Source: Patagioenas fasciata
Taxonomy: Eukaryota; Chordata; Aves; Columbiformes; Columbidae
DNA length: 64,000 bases
NCBI RefSeq assembly: GCF_037038585.1
Contig: NC_092524.1
Span: 46,957,001 to 47,021,000 of the forward strand
Direction of reading: 5' to 3'
Positions within the stretch are counted from its first letter, which is position 1; each line of letters starts with the position of its first letter. A program made the translations under genes and the position numbers. Shown here in pieces: positions 25,201-37,100 of the stretch. The notes below the pieces were generated by a model. That model did no database searches, was not told the origin of the DNA, and was given only the letters and a program-made list of their open reading frames with translations.

Positions 25201-28200
25201 AGAGAAAGAGCATGATGTACTTTCATCAGTTTAATTACTTGAGGTGCAGGAGGCTCTTCTGCATTAACTAGTCCCCTGCTGAACTGGTTGCCATTACGCT
25301 GTCTCAGTGTTGCACAGTCCTTTGAGGAAAAGGGGGTGTCAAGGTTTGATTGCAGGGTGACAATAAACTGTGGCAGATTCTTTGTTAGCCCCCTTCTCTA
25401 CCCCAACTCAGCCCTGCCTCTCTCCACTAAGGAAGGGCAATAGGAAGGCAAAGAAAGAGAGGACTTGCAAGTTGGAAAAAAGTTTAGAATGTTTTACTAA
25501 TGCTACTAATAGATAAGAGAAAATAATACAAAATATACAAAACCAATCTTGAATTCCCTGGCAAAGCTCAGCACTGCTCCAGCAGCAGCAGAGCAAGCAC
25601 CTGGAAGTCCTGGGTTGGACTCTGCAGCAAACCGGAATTGGATTCAAGGATGCACGGTCTGTCACTAGGCCTCAGATTTGCAGGGATGGCAGGCAGGGTC
25701 CTTCCCAGATGTTGGTGTTAGTCAAAGAAGAGAAAAAGGGACCAGACCCTCGTGATCTCCCACTAAGTATCACATGAATGGGATGGTATACTTAGCTCAC
25801 CAGTTTTAGTCACCTGTTCAGTTCACTTCTCCTTGCCCCTCTCACTTACAGGACATCCATCCTTATCAGTGACCTTGCATTCCATTGCTATGTCTACCAA
25901 AACATATATCCAACTTCAGAAAAGTGCAGCTACTTAGAAGAATTTAACTGAAAGAAAAATTCACTGAAAGAGAAACTTGTTTCTAACAAAACCAGGACAG
26001 GGGGCCTGTACTAGTAAAGGGAGGAATAACTACCCAGAGTCATTAGTCTGTGTTGTCAATATGCACTTCATCCGTCTCCACTCAAAAAGGATGAAACTCC
26101 CTGCCAAAGAAATGATACAAATGGTCAGCCTGTCCCTGGTTGTTACCTCTTTTATTGTTTCTGCCTAGAAATGATTCCGTATGATTCAGTGTGTCAGCTC
26201 ACAGCATCCAAACTGACTCAGCTCATGTGGTTCCAGAGATGGCTCCATCCCTGTACCACTCTCTGGAGCCTTCCCTGCTCCTGCTGCAGTTAAACAAACC
26301 CAATTTCATATCCACTCCTGATGTTCCTGTGCTGTCTCCTGTGTGTGAGGCAGCTGGTGCCTCTGCTTGCTCCAAGCAGGGCATGGAAATGAAGCACTGG
26401 AGATGGCAACTGGCACCTCCATGAGGTCCTAGGAAAATGGGTACCAGTGCTCAAATGGTGCTATTTTGGTTTCATTTAAAAAAAAAAAAAAAATCAAAAC
26501 ACGGGAGAGAAAATGGATAGAGAGTTGAGTTTAGGTCAGTGTTTACTTGCCGATGGCATTTGGAGCTAGACTGAAAAACACATTACAGTTTCCAGAGGCA
26601 GCGACAGCCTGTCTTTTTTGAGTTAAGCAGTCACTGGACCCTGTGCTGTGGAGGCACAACCAGAGTGCGACCGTGTGGCAAACCGGGACAGGGAACTGAT
26701 CTGGCTGAAAACTAACCCTGCTTGCTGGCTCAGCTTTCAGCTGGTTCAGGTGCCTGACCTGGTCCACCAGTCACTTGTGCCAACTCAGGGCAGAAGTAGG
26801 AGGTATGGAAATGAGTGGCTGCAGAAATACACATGGAGGGTGACAAGTGATGAGTGGCTAAGCAGTGCTGCTGGCTACAAATCCATGGCCAGCAGAGCCA
26901 GATGTGCGCAGCAGAGTGGAGGGCCCAAGGGAAGATCTGGTTCTGACTCATTTTTTCTTAGCTGGGGATAGCCCAGCTCTGAGGGAAGTCTGAAGAGGAA
27001 CTGAAATGCTAAAAACCAAACTGCTGTGAAAAGCTGCCATCTGATATCAGAGAGGTGTGTGCAAGGCACAAGCCCTTCAGAGGGAAAATGCTGGGCTGTT
27101 TCTCCAAGCCTGTCAGTCACACTGAATTTGTGTCTTCTCCATTATATTTGTCCTGTGGACAGGACCCTTCTCTTTCCTTAAACACATTTTCTCAGCTGCT
27201 GGCAAGGCTGCAGTAATCCCCTGTGGAGCAAACAGTGAGGAAAATCTGACTGGACCCATACGGCTGAGAACTCAGAATGGGAGAGCAGTCTGAACAGTGA
27301 ACTTTCAGATGTCATTCTGACCATATAACTCAAAACAGACACTGATGGACTCCTCCCCGCTGGGGAGGGAGTCATGGTGCTGTCACACCTGTGGCCTAGT
27401 CAGTGCCAACTTACCTGATACGCCAGGAGGCAGTAAGGGACCTTTATACCCTTGCTTATTGGACTATTCATACATCAGTGGCTTTGGGGAAACTCATTCT
27501 CTATTTTTGCCTCTCTCTTTCAGTCTCTTAGTGTTTTGTGCCTTGCAGTTTGCATACTCAAATGAGGCCAAGCTTGCTCAGGTGATAGCTTTCCTGTCTC
27601 ACACCTTGTCTTTTCAGTTAATTTTATCTAATTCTTCCAATGTAACATTGCCTAAATGCAGGACCCTTTCACACAGTTTCTCTTGCAGCTCTGTTGTGGT
27701 GCTTCATTCTGAATCCTTTCTCAGTTACAAGTATGGGAACACAGGAATGTTCCTGGTGTGGTCGCTTTGGGCAGCAAAAAGGGGCTAGTCTCAGAGGAAC
27801 ATGCTCCCTGTAGCTCTGTGCCACTGAGGTCAGCAAGAAGCTGGAGATGTTTGGAAGCGGTGATTAACGTTCTGCTCCCTTTTCAGATTCCCATACCAAG
27901 TGTGCCTGCGTTCCAGCCGTCCACCCCCATCCCTGAGCGCCTGGAAGCTGTACAGCGCTACATCAGGGAGCTTCAGTATCCTTTACTGCTACCTGAGTCA
28001 CTGGAGTGATAACCCAGGAAGGGGGAGCAAGCAAATTCTGTGAAGAACAGAAAAACTCATTCTGTGGTAGCTGGAGGAGAACTGAAACTTGCTCCCTAAA
28101 AACAGGAAGCTGGATTTGGGATGATGGTCTGTTTTGCTGTTCTGCTTGCTTTTTCTCTTTTTTCTTTTCTGCCCAAGTTACCTTTTGATCCTGTTCACTC

Positions 28201-31200
28201 TATGTAACAATTGGGCGTGTTGTTGAGGGCTTTTCCCCACTACCAACCCTTCTAGGTCAGTGGCTTTACAGTGCCATTTTTTTTAAAAACATACATACCT
28301 GAGACCCTGACAGCCAGGTCTCAGATGGACTCAAACTGTGTCACCTCACTGTTAAGGCATGGGTGAGCTGTGGTGGTGAGAAAACTGCCTCTCAGGTCAT
28401 CCTACTCAAACACTCTTCGCCACACCTGTCTTAAGGACAGCCAACCACTTTGCTTTTGTGCATCTGTGGTATCCTGCCCCTTTATATGCAGAGCTGCCTG
28501 TGCAACTTGTCCTGACATTGAGATTTCTCCCTCTCTGTTGTGCTGGACAGCAGGCATGTGCCACACAAGCATAGCCTAATCTCACTGATGAGATACAGAG
28601 CTGACTCTGGCTTCAGCCCTAAAACAAGGCAAGAAGGCAGACCTTTGGGCACCTCTCACCCATCTAAGGTAGTTGTTCTCTGAATTGGGTCTCAGCCAGT
28701 CTTAGAATAAGGTACCATGAATGTTCCAGTGCTCCACGCATTCTGTGCAGAGTGGAGTAGGCAGAGATCAGTCAAACTTTATTCTGCCATGGTAGCTGGA
28801 AAACTGAGCAGAGGATGTGCTGTCAGCGTGGACCTTTGGGAAATGGAGTGGAAACCTGTGTGTGGGGAGGAGAAGGATTGACAAGAAGGAAATGCAGTGG
28901 AAGTAAGGAGGGACTGTAAAAGGGAGAAATGCAGGAGAGGGAGGTGGGGACTTTCTTGCATTGGTGTTGTATTTGTGGGATCATTACTTTTCTGTGAGAA
29001 TAGTAAGTAACGTGAAAGTTCCTCAGACAGGTTTTCTTCAAATTCTAATTTCCAAGGTGCCAACCCTTAACTTTTTGCCTCCAGGTACAATCACACTGGG
29101 ACACAATTCTTTGAGATTAAGAAGAGCAGACCTCTGACTGGGTAAATGCTGGCAATCCCTACAGCATTTAATCCTTGCTTTAAGATGTTGGGGCCTTGCT
29201 ACACCCACTGCTTTTTCTGCCACCCCATGGCTAAGGTTTAGGTGGCAGTCAGGGCTTTCAAGTACTGCAGCTCCATCCTACTTTAGGTGACTTTATTGTC
29301 TGTTGCCTAAGGCACAGCTGGGCAGAACTGTGTCTGCCCTTTCTCAATGACGAGAGGAGGTTTTGTGGTCATAAGTCAGTAAATCTAGTAAAATAACATC
29401 AATGTATTTCGAAGATGTACAAATTGTGCCTGCTTTTAATTGGAATATAACTACATGAACTTCTGATGGATTCTGAAACTAGGTCCTGACCTAAACAAGC
29501 TTCATAAAAGCCAAGTATCTTTACAGGTCTAACATCATCATTCCTGTGAGTGTCTTTGCAAAATCTAGGCTCACTAAGTTTTTGGTGTCTCATACTTTGA
29601 AGGAGAAGGGGGATTCTCCTGACTCCAGATTTTCCTAAGAGCCATGCCCCTTACGTTCCTAGAGATAAGCACCTCACATTCATTCACTGTCTCAGCCAGC
29701 ATTCTGACAGTCTTTCAAGACTGGCTTCTTACTGTTGGTCTAGTCCATGGACTGATGTGACCCCACACATGCTGTAATCAGTGCAATGTCTCCTCCACAG
29801 TATTTGTTGAATGGAGAGCAAGGTTGGTTCCAAAGAGGGCTTCACTGTCCTTGTGAAGTCCTCACTGAGCCTTGTGAGGCAAACACTGCTGGCTTTTGGT
29901 CTTCTGAGGCTTCTGCTGGTGGTCACACTAGTGTCCATCCAGACCTCGCTGAGCCAAGTGCTGTGGTCCCCCTGAGAACAGAAATTGGCCGAGCAGGCAG
30001 CTTGGCTGTAACTCACTGAAGGGAGCTCCTTGTAAGCAGCAACAGCATGTGGTAGAGACCTGGCTTGGATTCAGTATTTTCCTAAAGAAGGTATATTCTT
30101 CTGTTCCCTGTCCTCAGTGGGCCACCTTCTCTCCTGGAAACCTACCTTACATATATAGTGCAACAACGCTGAACTGGCCATATTTGCATAGCACAAGCCC
30201 TCTAACTGTCCTCGTCTTTCCCTTGTCCCACTGTGCAGGCTGATGGACCTGGCCAAAGAAATGACCAAAGAGGCCCTGCCAATAAAATGCCTGGAAGCTG
30301 TGATCCTGGGAATGTATCCTTTCTTCTTGGGATAGTGCATGTCTGCCTATCCTTGTGTTTTCTCCTCTGCTCTCTTATGATGCTTTGAGGCTGCTGCTAA
30401 TATTTCAGTGTTTTCCCTCCCCGGTTCTCCCCAAAAAACTCTGTGTTATCTTTAAGCACACATTATTTCCTAGTTATATTCCAGGCTTAGTCTGTGTCAC
30501 TCGGGCTGCAGATTCTTGACACACATTGACAAAGCCATCTGGAGGGGCAGAGATGGCAAGTGAATGGTTCAGAAGGGTTGTCTGATGAGTATTTTGTCCT
30601 CAACATTCCTTAGTTTGTGTGTGAAATAGTAGCTAGTAAAACAGATTAAAACAAACTGAAGAATAATGCTACAGCATTACAGTTTGGGAGCTAGGGAATA
30701 TAGTGCACTTGAGGTGTCAGCGTTTCAATTTCTGCATCACAAAACTGCCAGCAAATTAACTTCTCTTTGTTGAATGTCTTGTTGAAGAGGCCAAGTCTGG
30801 TTTCCCCATGACACCGATGAAAGTAGGCCAGCTTGCAATGAGCTGGACTCTTGACCTGGAGAACAAATCCTGCTTACGTGATGTGTGAATCAGTGGTAAA
30901 TCTGCTGAGCATGCTGGGATGGTTTGGAGCAGGAAGTATCTTACCAAGAAAATGGTACCACTGGTTGTTTCCTGAATAGCAGCTGCTGTCAGTTACCTCA
31001 CCAACAACATGACCACGCTGGATCGTTTCCCCATCAGCTTCAAAACCCACTTCTCAGGGAACTACTTCCGACACATTGTACTGGGGGTGAACTTTGGAGG
31101 CCGCTATGGGGCACTGGGCATCAGTCGACGTGAGGAGCTCATGTACAAAGCACCCGTCTTCCGCACACTGAGCGAACTCATCTTTGACTTCGAGGAGGCC

Positions 31201-32603
31201 TATCGCCGCTGCTGGCACACTCTCAAAAAGGTGAAGCTGGGCCACTGTGTGTCCCATGACCCACACAGTGTGGAGCAGATTGAGTGGAAGCACTCCATCC
31301 TGGATCTAGACAAGCTGACCCGGGAAGACTTCCGCAAAGAGCTTGAGAGACATGCCCGTGATATGAGGCTGAAGGTAAGCAGCAAGGATGGAGAAGTAGT
31401 TTGCTGCTGCATCCGCTGTCTGGCTGATGGTGTGCTGGGGGAGTGAAGTGGCAGGAGGCTCTCCTAGGTGGTGGTGGAGTAGAGGGTGAATTGGAGGCTG
31501 GGGGCTCTTTTCCTTTGTATACAGGCTGATCCCCAAATGGACACTCATGCAGCACTGCAGTTCTGAATAGCTTGGGCTATATACAGTCCTTGGAGCCATA
31601 GCTGTCACTGTAGCTTGTTTTTTTCTGGCTTCTACATTTTTGATGCACGTGCCTTTTTGTCTTTTATTCCCATGTATTTATTGTTGTTAGGCTTTGTGTT
31701 TTCTGGTTACTACTCATATTGGTTTTCTGTTCACATTGCTCTTACTTTGTTTTGGTAGATTGGCAAAGGAACCGGGCCACCATCTCCCACCAAGGACAGA
31801 AAGAAAGACGTCTCCTCCCCACAAAGAGGTCAGGCCAGCCCCCATCGGCGCAACAGCCGTGGGGACCGACGGTGAGTGGGGCTCCCGGGCAGGAGGCTTA
31901 TCTACAGCATAACTGTTTTACTGTCAGACTGCATCTTGCTGTCTGGTTTTGGCTCCTTTTGGTGTCTTACTGGGGTTCTTTATAACGGGGGATATTTCTC
32001 TGACCTGCAGCAGAATTCTTCCCTATTTTGTGCCTTTGTGAGTTTATCATCACTTGGGGAGTGGGGGCACAGCTGTTTTTTGGTTTGGGTTTTTGTTTGG
32101 GGGCAGCGGGGGCTCGTTTTTGTTTGATGGTTTTTTGTTTTGGTGTGGGGTTTTTGTTTTTTAATTTTGGCAGGGAGGTGGAAGGCAACTCAAATATACA
32201 GTGGCTTCGCTAGCTGATATTTAACCTTATGCAGGGCTCTGAGCTCTGGTCTCTCACACACCTTTGCCCCAAAAAGTTTCCAAAAATTACAGTGCTGTCA
32301 GTGAGATTGTTTTCCTGAAACTGATCTGGGGTATCAGACTGGACTTCCTACTCTTCCTCACCTGCAATCTCTTCTGTGGAGATGGCTGGGAGAGTTACTG
32401 GAGGTTGCAGAATAATCCTGCCCTCAATAGTATAGGATAAGTCTGAAGCTTTCTGGTACCTTTTCCTGTGCAGCACCTCCTGACTGAAAAAAAACAGTTT
32501 CTGAATAGCTCTTACCTTCTTTGCTCACAGGCCATCTGGTGAGAAGAAACCTGCCGATTCCAAAGCCATGCCAGATCTCAATGGGTACCAGATCCGGGTG
32601 TGA
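21957..32603 (+). CDS. VASH1: Vasohibin-1, tubulin tyrosine carboxypeptidase (7 coding exons)
   Basis: Seven exons join in frame: 21957-22223, 27887-27975, 29085-29141, 30239-30313, 30993-31374, 31759-31871, 32531-32603. They total 1056 nt and encode 351 residues, against 365 in human. The start is followed by MPMPGGGG and an acidic stretch; from DLRDGGVPFFVNRGGLPVDE onward the match to human VASH1 is near continuous to the C-terminal LNGYQIRV. The transglutaminase-like catalytic triad of the family (human C169, H204, S221) is conserved as C155 in IKCLEAV, H190 in YFRHIVLG and S207 in GISRREE. Family knowledge: with the small chaperone SVBP it removes the C-terminal tyrosine of alpha-tubulin, and it is a secreted angiogenesis inhibitor. 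The C-terminal tail is basic and Ser/Pro-rich. Introns 2 and 4 carry U12-type signals. Confidence 0.97.
25337..25999 (-). mobile_element. Solo LTR, avian ERVL-like, 663 bp, in VASH1 intron 1
   Basis: Read on the minus strand the element begins TGTCCTGGTTTTGTTAG and ends CAATCAAACCTTGACA. It is flanked by 5-bp duplications GGGGG (25332-25336 and 26000-26004). It is related over most of its length to the LTR at 2847-3597 but shorter and clearly diverged from it. It lies antisense to VASH1. No internal viral sequence adjoins it. The runs of G make the duplication less decisive than TAATG at the first copy, but both boundaries agree with the LTR termini. Confidence 0.82.
27887..27975 (+). CDS. 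VASH1: VASH1 coding exon 2
   Basis: Follows acceptor TTTTCAG; encodes IPIPSVPAFQPSTPIPERLEAVQRYIREL plus two bases of the next codon (phase 2). The donor is GTATCCTTT, a U12-type signal. Confidence 0.95.
27976..29084 (+). other. VASH1: VASH1 intron 2, U12-type
   Basis: The 5' splice site reads CA|GTATCCTTT, matching the minor-spliceosome consensus RTATCCTTT. The branch-site-like word CCCTTAAC lies at 29064-29071, about 14 bases before the acceptor CCAG, as U12 introns require. Only this cut preserves the LQYNHTG reading frame, so the unusual donor is needed rather than chosen. Confidence 0.9.
29085..29141 (+). CDS. VASH1: VASH1 coding exon 3
   Basis: 57 bases encoding YNHTGTQFFEIKKSRPLT with split codons at both ends (phase 2 to phase 2). 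Acceptor CCTCCAG, ordinary donor GTAAAT. Confidence 0.95.
30239..30313 (+). CDS. VASH1: VASH1 coding exon 4, carries catalytic Cys155
   Basis: 75 bases encoding LMDLAKEMTKEALPIKCLEAVILG plus the split Ile codon. Acceptor TGTGCAG; donor GTATCCTTT, the second U12-type signal. The active-site cysteine of the vasohibin fold is in this exon. Confidence 0.95.
30314..30992 (+). other. VASH1: VASH1 intron 4, U12-type
   Basis: Donor AT|GTATCCTTTC matches the U12 consensus exactly. The branch-like word TTCCTGAAT lies at 30969-30977, about 16 bases from the acceptor CTGTCAG, and the intervening bases are not pyrimidine-rich. The cut restores ILGIYLTNN, as in other vertebrates. Confidence 0.86.
30993..31374 (+). 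CDS. VASH1: VASH1 coding exon 5, core of catalytic domain
   Basis: 382 bases from YLTNNMTTLDRFPISF to ARDMRLK, containing His190 and Ser207 of the triad and the HDPHSVEQIEWKHS signature. Acceptor CTGTCAG, donor GTAAGC, ending in phase 0. Confidence 0.95.
31759..31871 (+). CDS. VASH1: VASH1 coding exon 6
   Basis: Encodes IGKGTGPPSPTKDRKKDVSSPQRGQASPHRRNSRGDR plus a split Arg codon. Acceptor TTTGGTAG, donor GTGAGT. This is the basic Ser/Pro-rich tail. Confidence 0.95.
32074..32165. repeat. G/T-rich low-complexity run in VASH1 intron 6
   Basis: Reiterated GTTTTTTG, GGTTTTTGTTTG and similar words. It is the strand complement of the A/C-rich runs seen elsewhere in the window. Confidence 0.7.
32531..32603 (+). 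CDS. VASH1: VASH1 coding exon 7 with stop
   Basis: Follows acceptor TTGCTCACAG; encodes PSGEKKPADSKAMPDLNGYQIRV and TGA. The last eight residues are identical to human. Confidence 0.95.
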
Positions 32604-32842
32604 AGAGAGCTGTGCCTTGTGTGCCTGGCTCCACAAACTTCTTGCTGGTCACAACTGGGACCTGGATCCACCTGCAGTGATTCTGACAAAGGGGACAGGG
32701 GAGCGGAACAGAGTGCTGGTCTTCCCAGGTACTTCCTAGTGGGCCGGTCCCAGAGCTGGATCCCATGGGTCCCAGAGGATTCACCTGCCTGTTTCTGGGA
32801 GAGGTGTCCATCTTAATTCACTGAAAGAAGTATTTTTAAAAA

Positions 32843-32848
32843 AATAAA
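32843..32848 (+). terminator. VASH1: Candidate poly(A) signal for VASH1
   Basis: AATAAA about 240 bases after the stop, followed within 30 bases by a G/T-rich stretch (GTCTGTACGCTGGTGGGAG). Longer 3' UTR forms ending further downstream are possible. Confidence 0.5.
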
Positions 32849-32899
32849 AAACGTCTGTACGCTGGTGGGAGTTTGCTGCAGGAAGAATATGAAGTGAGC

Positions 32900-34000
32900 G
32901 GGGTCAGCCAACTTGCTATCAATTTTTTTTGTGTTGACAGCAAGTAGATGAAGCATCTTGTCAACAGTACTTCTTCCCTGTCTGCATAGAAGCCTTCAAC
33001 CTATGCGAGGCCTGCAGGGCTGAGGGGGAAATGATGCTGCAATGGGATGGCCCCCAAATCTTGTGCAAAAACTCCTTGTTTTGTTATTACGAACACTTTG
33101 TTTAGCATTGCTCTTGTGAGAGACAGGGCTGAATTTGCTCAGCCTGATTTATTGATCATACATGGGCTTCTCATCTGGAGAAACCACATCCTCTGTGTTT
33201 AGTCCTGCCTATTTCAAAGCATTTCATTGTCTATGAGGTGGTAGACAGTGGGATGATGATCCTCTTTACCCACTGCAATGCTGGTGAGCTGTTGCTGTAA
33301 GTCCTTTTGTGGCTGAGTGGGTCAGGATATGCCTGCACCATTACCATATGAAAACAGGCACAGGAACCTCAGTCATCCCAGCAGTGGAGACAGGGGCTGG
33401 TGGGAAGCCTGAACTTTGAGTCATCTGTGTATCACCCTTCTCTCTATTAACTTCTAGTGACTGCTACTGTGAAAGCTTGCAGAAGGCACTTCAGCCACTG
33501 AGGTATGAGTTTTAAGACTAAATAGTTAAAGAAGGATTTAATTATGTGAACAGGTTTTACAAGCATTTCTCCATTCCACAAGGGTCTTTCCCTTTCCTCA
33601 CTATAGTGTTAAGAGTTACAGACACCTGTTGGTGGAAAGCCCTGCTCAAGGGCATTGCTGCCACTTTCCTGACAGCTCAGCCTGGAGCTGCCAGAAGGTA
33701 GTTCTCCACCCCAGTCCAGGGCTGTGCTTGTGTGCTGGCTCTCTGGATAGCTGCAGTATTTAACAGCACCACTTATGGCAGCCTACCCCAAAGGGCTGGG
33801 CCTTTCTGCCTGCTTACAGCCTTGACTCTTCCTACACTTCTTTTCAGGGGAGTGTTGTATTACTGATTAAGCAGTGTAACACTTGTCAGAAATCTGGAGT
33901 GTTGTCAGAGCTCTCTTTGAAGCCTGGGGCCTGGAAACAATGGGGTTGCCTGAAGTTGTAACAGCATGGCCTTGAAGTGATCTGGTGTGTGCATCTAGGG
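32900..34000. other. 3' flank or extended 3' UTR of VASH1
   Basis: No gene or repeat was recognised. Whether this is transcribed as a long VASH1 3' UTR cannot be told from sequence. Confidence 0.5.
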
Positions 34001-34170
34001 CAGGACTGTCAAAACTCATTTTCACCGGGGGTGCCACATCAGCCTCGCCGTTGCCTTCAAAGGGCCGGATGTAATCTTGTCTAAGATTACATCCGGCCCT
34101 TTGAAGGCAACGGCGAGGCTGATGTGCCGCCCTCCCCCCCCCCGCGGTGGAAATGAGTTTGACACCCCTG
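34001..34170 (+). mobile_element. hAT-like MITE, near-perfect 170-bp hairpin
   Basis: The element starts CAGGACTGTCAAAACTCATT and ends in the near-reverse complement AATGAGTTTGACACCCCTG. An exact 8-bp target duplication ATCTAGGG flanks it (33993-34000 and 34171-34178), the size produced by hAT transposases. The inner arms, from about 34048-34050 and out to about 34126, are perfect complements around a 4-base loop GTCT at about 34079-34082. There is no coding capacity, so it is a non-autonomous element. A run of C (about 34128-34143) interrupts the right arm. Confidence 0.9.
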
Positions 34171-34178
34171 ATCTAGGG

Positions 34179-37100
34179 GGATGCAAAAACTGAGCTTGGG
34201 AGTGCGAGTACACTTGAGAGAAACCAAGTCTTGTTTTATCGCAGCACAGATGAGGAGCTAAACTTTCTGAAATATTACACATTTAATTTTGTTAGAACTG
34301 GGCTTATTCTTTCCTGTGATGTTGTTAAAAACATGATGGAGCTTAGTTCTACCAGGTTTTTGTTGCAGTTTTGCTTTGCCACACCCTCACATAAGCAGTG
34401 CTATTTTGGTGGCAGAGAATGGATTCTTATCCCTAAACAAATCAGCTCTCTGTTGAGTTAAAGCACTGTTAATCCTTGAAGCACCACCCACAAGCGATTT
34501 AACTCTGCCCTTACAGGTTCCTAATTGTACATCCTTAACTGTGATGTAACTTGCAAGGTGCTATATCCATCCACTGCAGTCTGTCCTTCCAAGCTCTCTT
34601 TGTAGCCTGTACTTTTCTGCTATGCTGTATGACCAGGAGGACAATCCACAGGGATGTGGTAGAACTTGCTGCTGATCCAAAATAAAGTTAATCCAGAAGA
34701 GGATGCCAGTTTCCAGAGCGCAGCACAATACCTGTCCCCTCCCTTGCACTCCAACTACACACAACAATTTGAAATTAGACAGCTGGAGCGAGCCAAGCAC
34801 CCATGTCCTCTGGTCAGTTTTGTGTGGCTGTAACTTAAAATATTTAGTGTCTAGATGCTAACAATGATGTTAGCTGCAAAGGTACGTTACCTGTAAATAA
34901 TACGGGCTACCTGGAAGCCACAAACTGCCTTTGCATAATGTTTCCTATGCAGCGGACTGAAAGTTCAGGTGACACTGTGAATCACAGGATAAATACAAGC
35001 AGCAGTCAGCAAGGAAGACTGAATGCCAGGTTTTATTAAAGTGGATGAAATGCAGAAAAAAAAAAAATAAAAGCCACTTAGATAAAACTAGGATGCATCC
35101 TTGCCATGATTTTGGTTGGCTGGTTAATTCAGAGTAACTGGAAAGCTCTTGAGAATAATTAGTAGCTTCATACAGAGGACATTAAATAGCTGGACAGACT
35201 TGAGCCTTTTTAGGTGGAAAGGAGGGGAAGTGTGTTGGTGAGAGGAAGACTTCAAAACAAATGGGGCAAGTGAGGAGTCAGCTGCAAGCTGATGATGCTT
35301 TCTTTAGAGCAGGGCAAAAAGGGATGCTCAGCAGTGTCAGATCACCAGGGCAGTTATGGCTTAAAACAAAATGCTTTGTTTGACCTAGTAATTAAGTGCT
35401 TTCCTGCAGGATGTAAGCAAGGCAAATAGCTTAGAAAATCAAAGGAAGTGCATGTTTAAAGAATGAATGACAGGTAAAGTTCAAGGTCTCTTAATCCAAA
35501 GTTGTAGTCAGACAAGAATATCCCTTTCAAGATTTAGTTGCACAATTATGTATGTTAGGAAACATTTAATTCTTCTTCTGTATCTAATGTTGATGACTTC
35601 TCAAGATGGACACAGGAACAGATATGAGCCCTCTCCTAGGGTTACTATTTCAAGCCTTCTGTGTGGTAGAATTCCTGCCCCTTACTCTTTCTGTATCTCC
35701 AGTTTAGCAGATGGTGCAAGAAACCGGAAAATGACCAAACAATTCTCCCTTTCTTGCTCTTACTCTCCCCATCTTTGTAACAAGATGAATCACTTCAACA
35801 CAAAGCTTAGCTTCCTTGCTAACAAACAAGACAACATGTCCCTATGACACTGAGGATTAGTGCAACCCAGTCTTACACTGTGTGAAACGTGAGGGTACAA
35901 TGAAAGATGAACTTCTGCACTTCCACTTCTTTCCTCCCTCATCCACCTGCTCTGGCTTCTGGTCTGTCTGCCTTTAACCATACAGGGAAAAAAGGCTGGA
36001 CATGAGGTTTTTTCACTTCTGCAGCCTTAAGAGCTACAGAGAAGGAATGAAAATAAGGAATTGGACTGTAACTCATACTCTTTAGTGCCTGCAGAACAAA
36101 AAAGATGGATCTTGAGGAGCCCTATTAATTATTTAATGTTAAATATTAATATGATCATTCATATAGCTCTGAGGTGTAAATTTCACTGTTCAGTAGGTCC
36201 CATTTGGTGTCTCTGCTGCAGTGCGAGTCCTTCTGAACTCTGTGGAAGGAAACTGCATCCATACACTAGGAATGGAGAGACACCGCCTATGCTGTATGTG
36301 AAGTCTGAGTGGGCTTTGAAAGACTTGAGCAAATGCTGACCTGCTATTAGCAAAACTATTTTAAATGTAACGCAAATCTTGAAATAAGAATTCCTCTTTA
36401 TACTTTTATGTAGACAAGTCCCTTGATACCTGGCCAACTGCATTTTTTTAAATGGATGAATGGATTAGTGAGCAAAACTTTCTGCTCTTGTGTCACTCTG
36501 GAGTCCAGCAGTCTGTGACACACTAGCCTTTTTTAACTCTGATATGGTGAGCTTAATGAGTTTTTAGGAACTTAAGGTATGTTAGCAAGTGTTTTAGCTG
36601 GGAGTGGAGTGCTTTTTTTTTTTCAGTTGACAATTTTACATGTGTGCCACTGTATAAGTCAGTATGTAGTATGGCTGGATCTACCAGAATAAACATCTCC
36701 AGAACAGTGGCTGAAACATAGTTTCTGTTTATGCAGTAGCTGTATTACTGTTATCAGATTTGTTTAACGTGAAGAATTTTTTATTTAAGTATTTCAGGTA
36801 AAAGCCTTAATCAGATGTCTGCCCCTTAAGGCAGGCTCACATGTGGTGTTGTATAGATTGAAACATGACTGTCCTTAAAATTGCAGGGTTTAAGAAACCA
36901 TAATGAACAGAAGAATGCTCCTGGTGCCAAAGGGCAACAGTCTGGATTAGATGGGTTTAACCTTGCTCCACTGGCTTGGGTTAATCACTTCAGGTGCTTG
37001 CTTTAGCCACTTCTTGCTTCTAAGTCAAGTATTTCAAGTGGTCCTGATGATCGAGCACTAGATATAAGCGGGAGGCGCCCTGTGTCCCATGCAAACTGTG

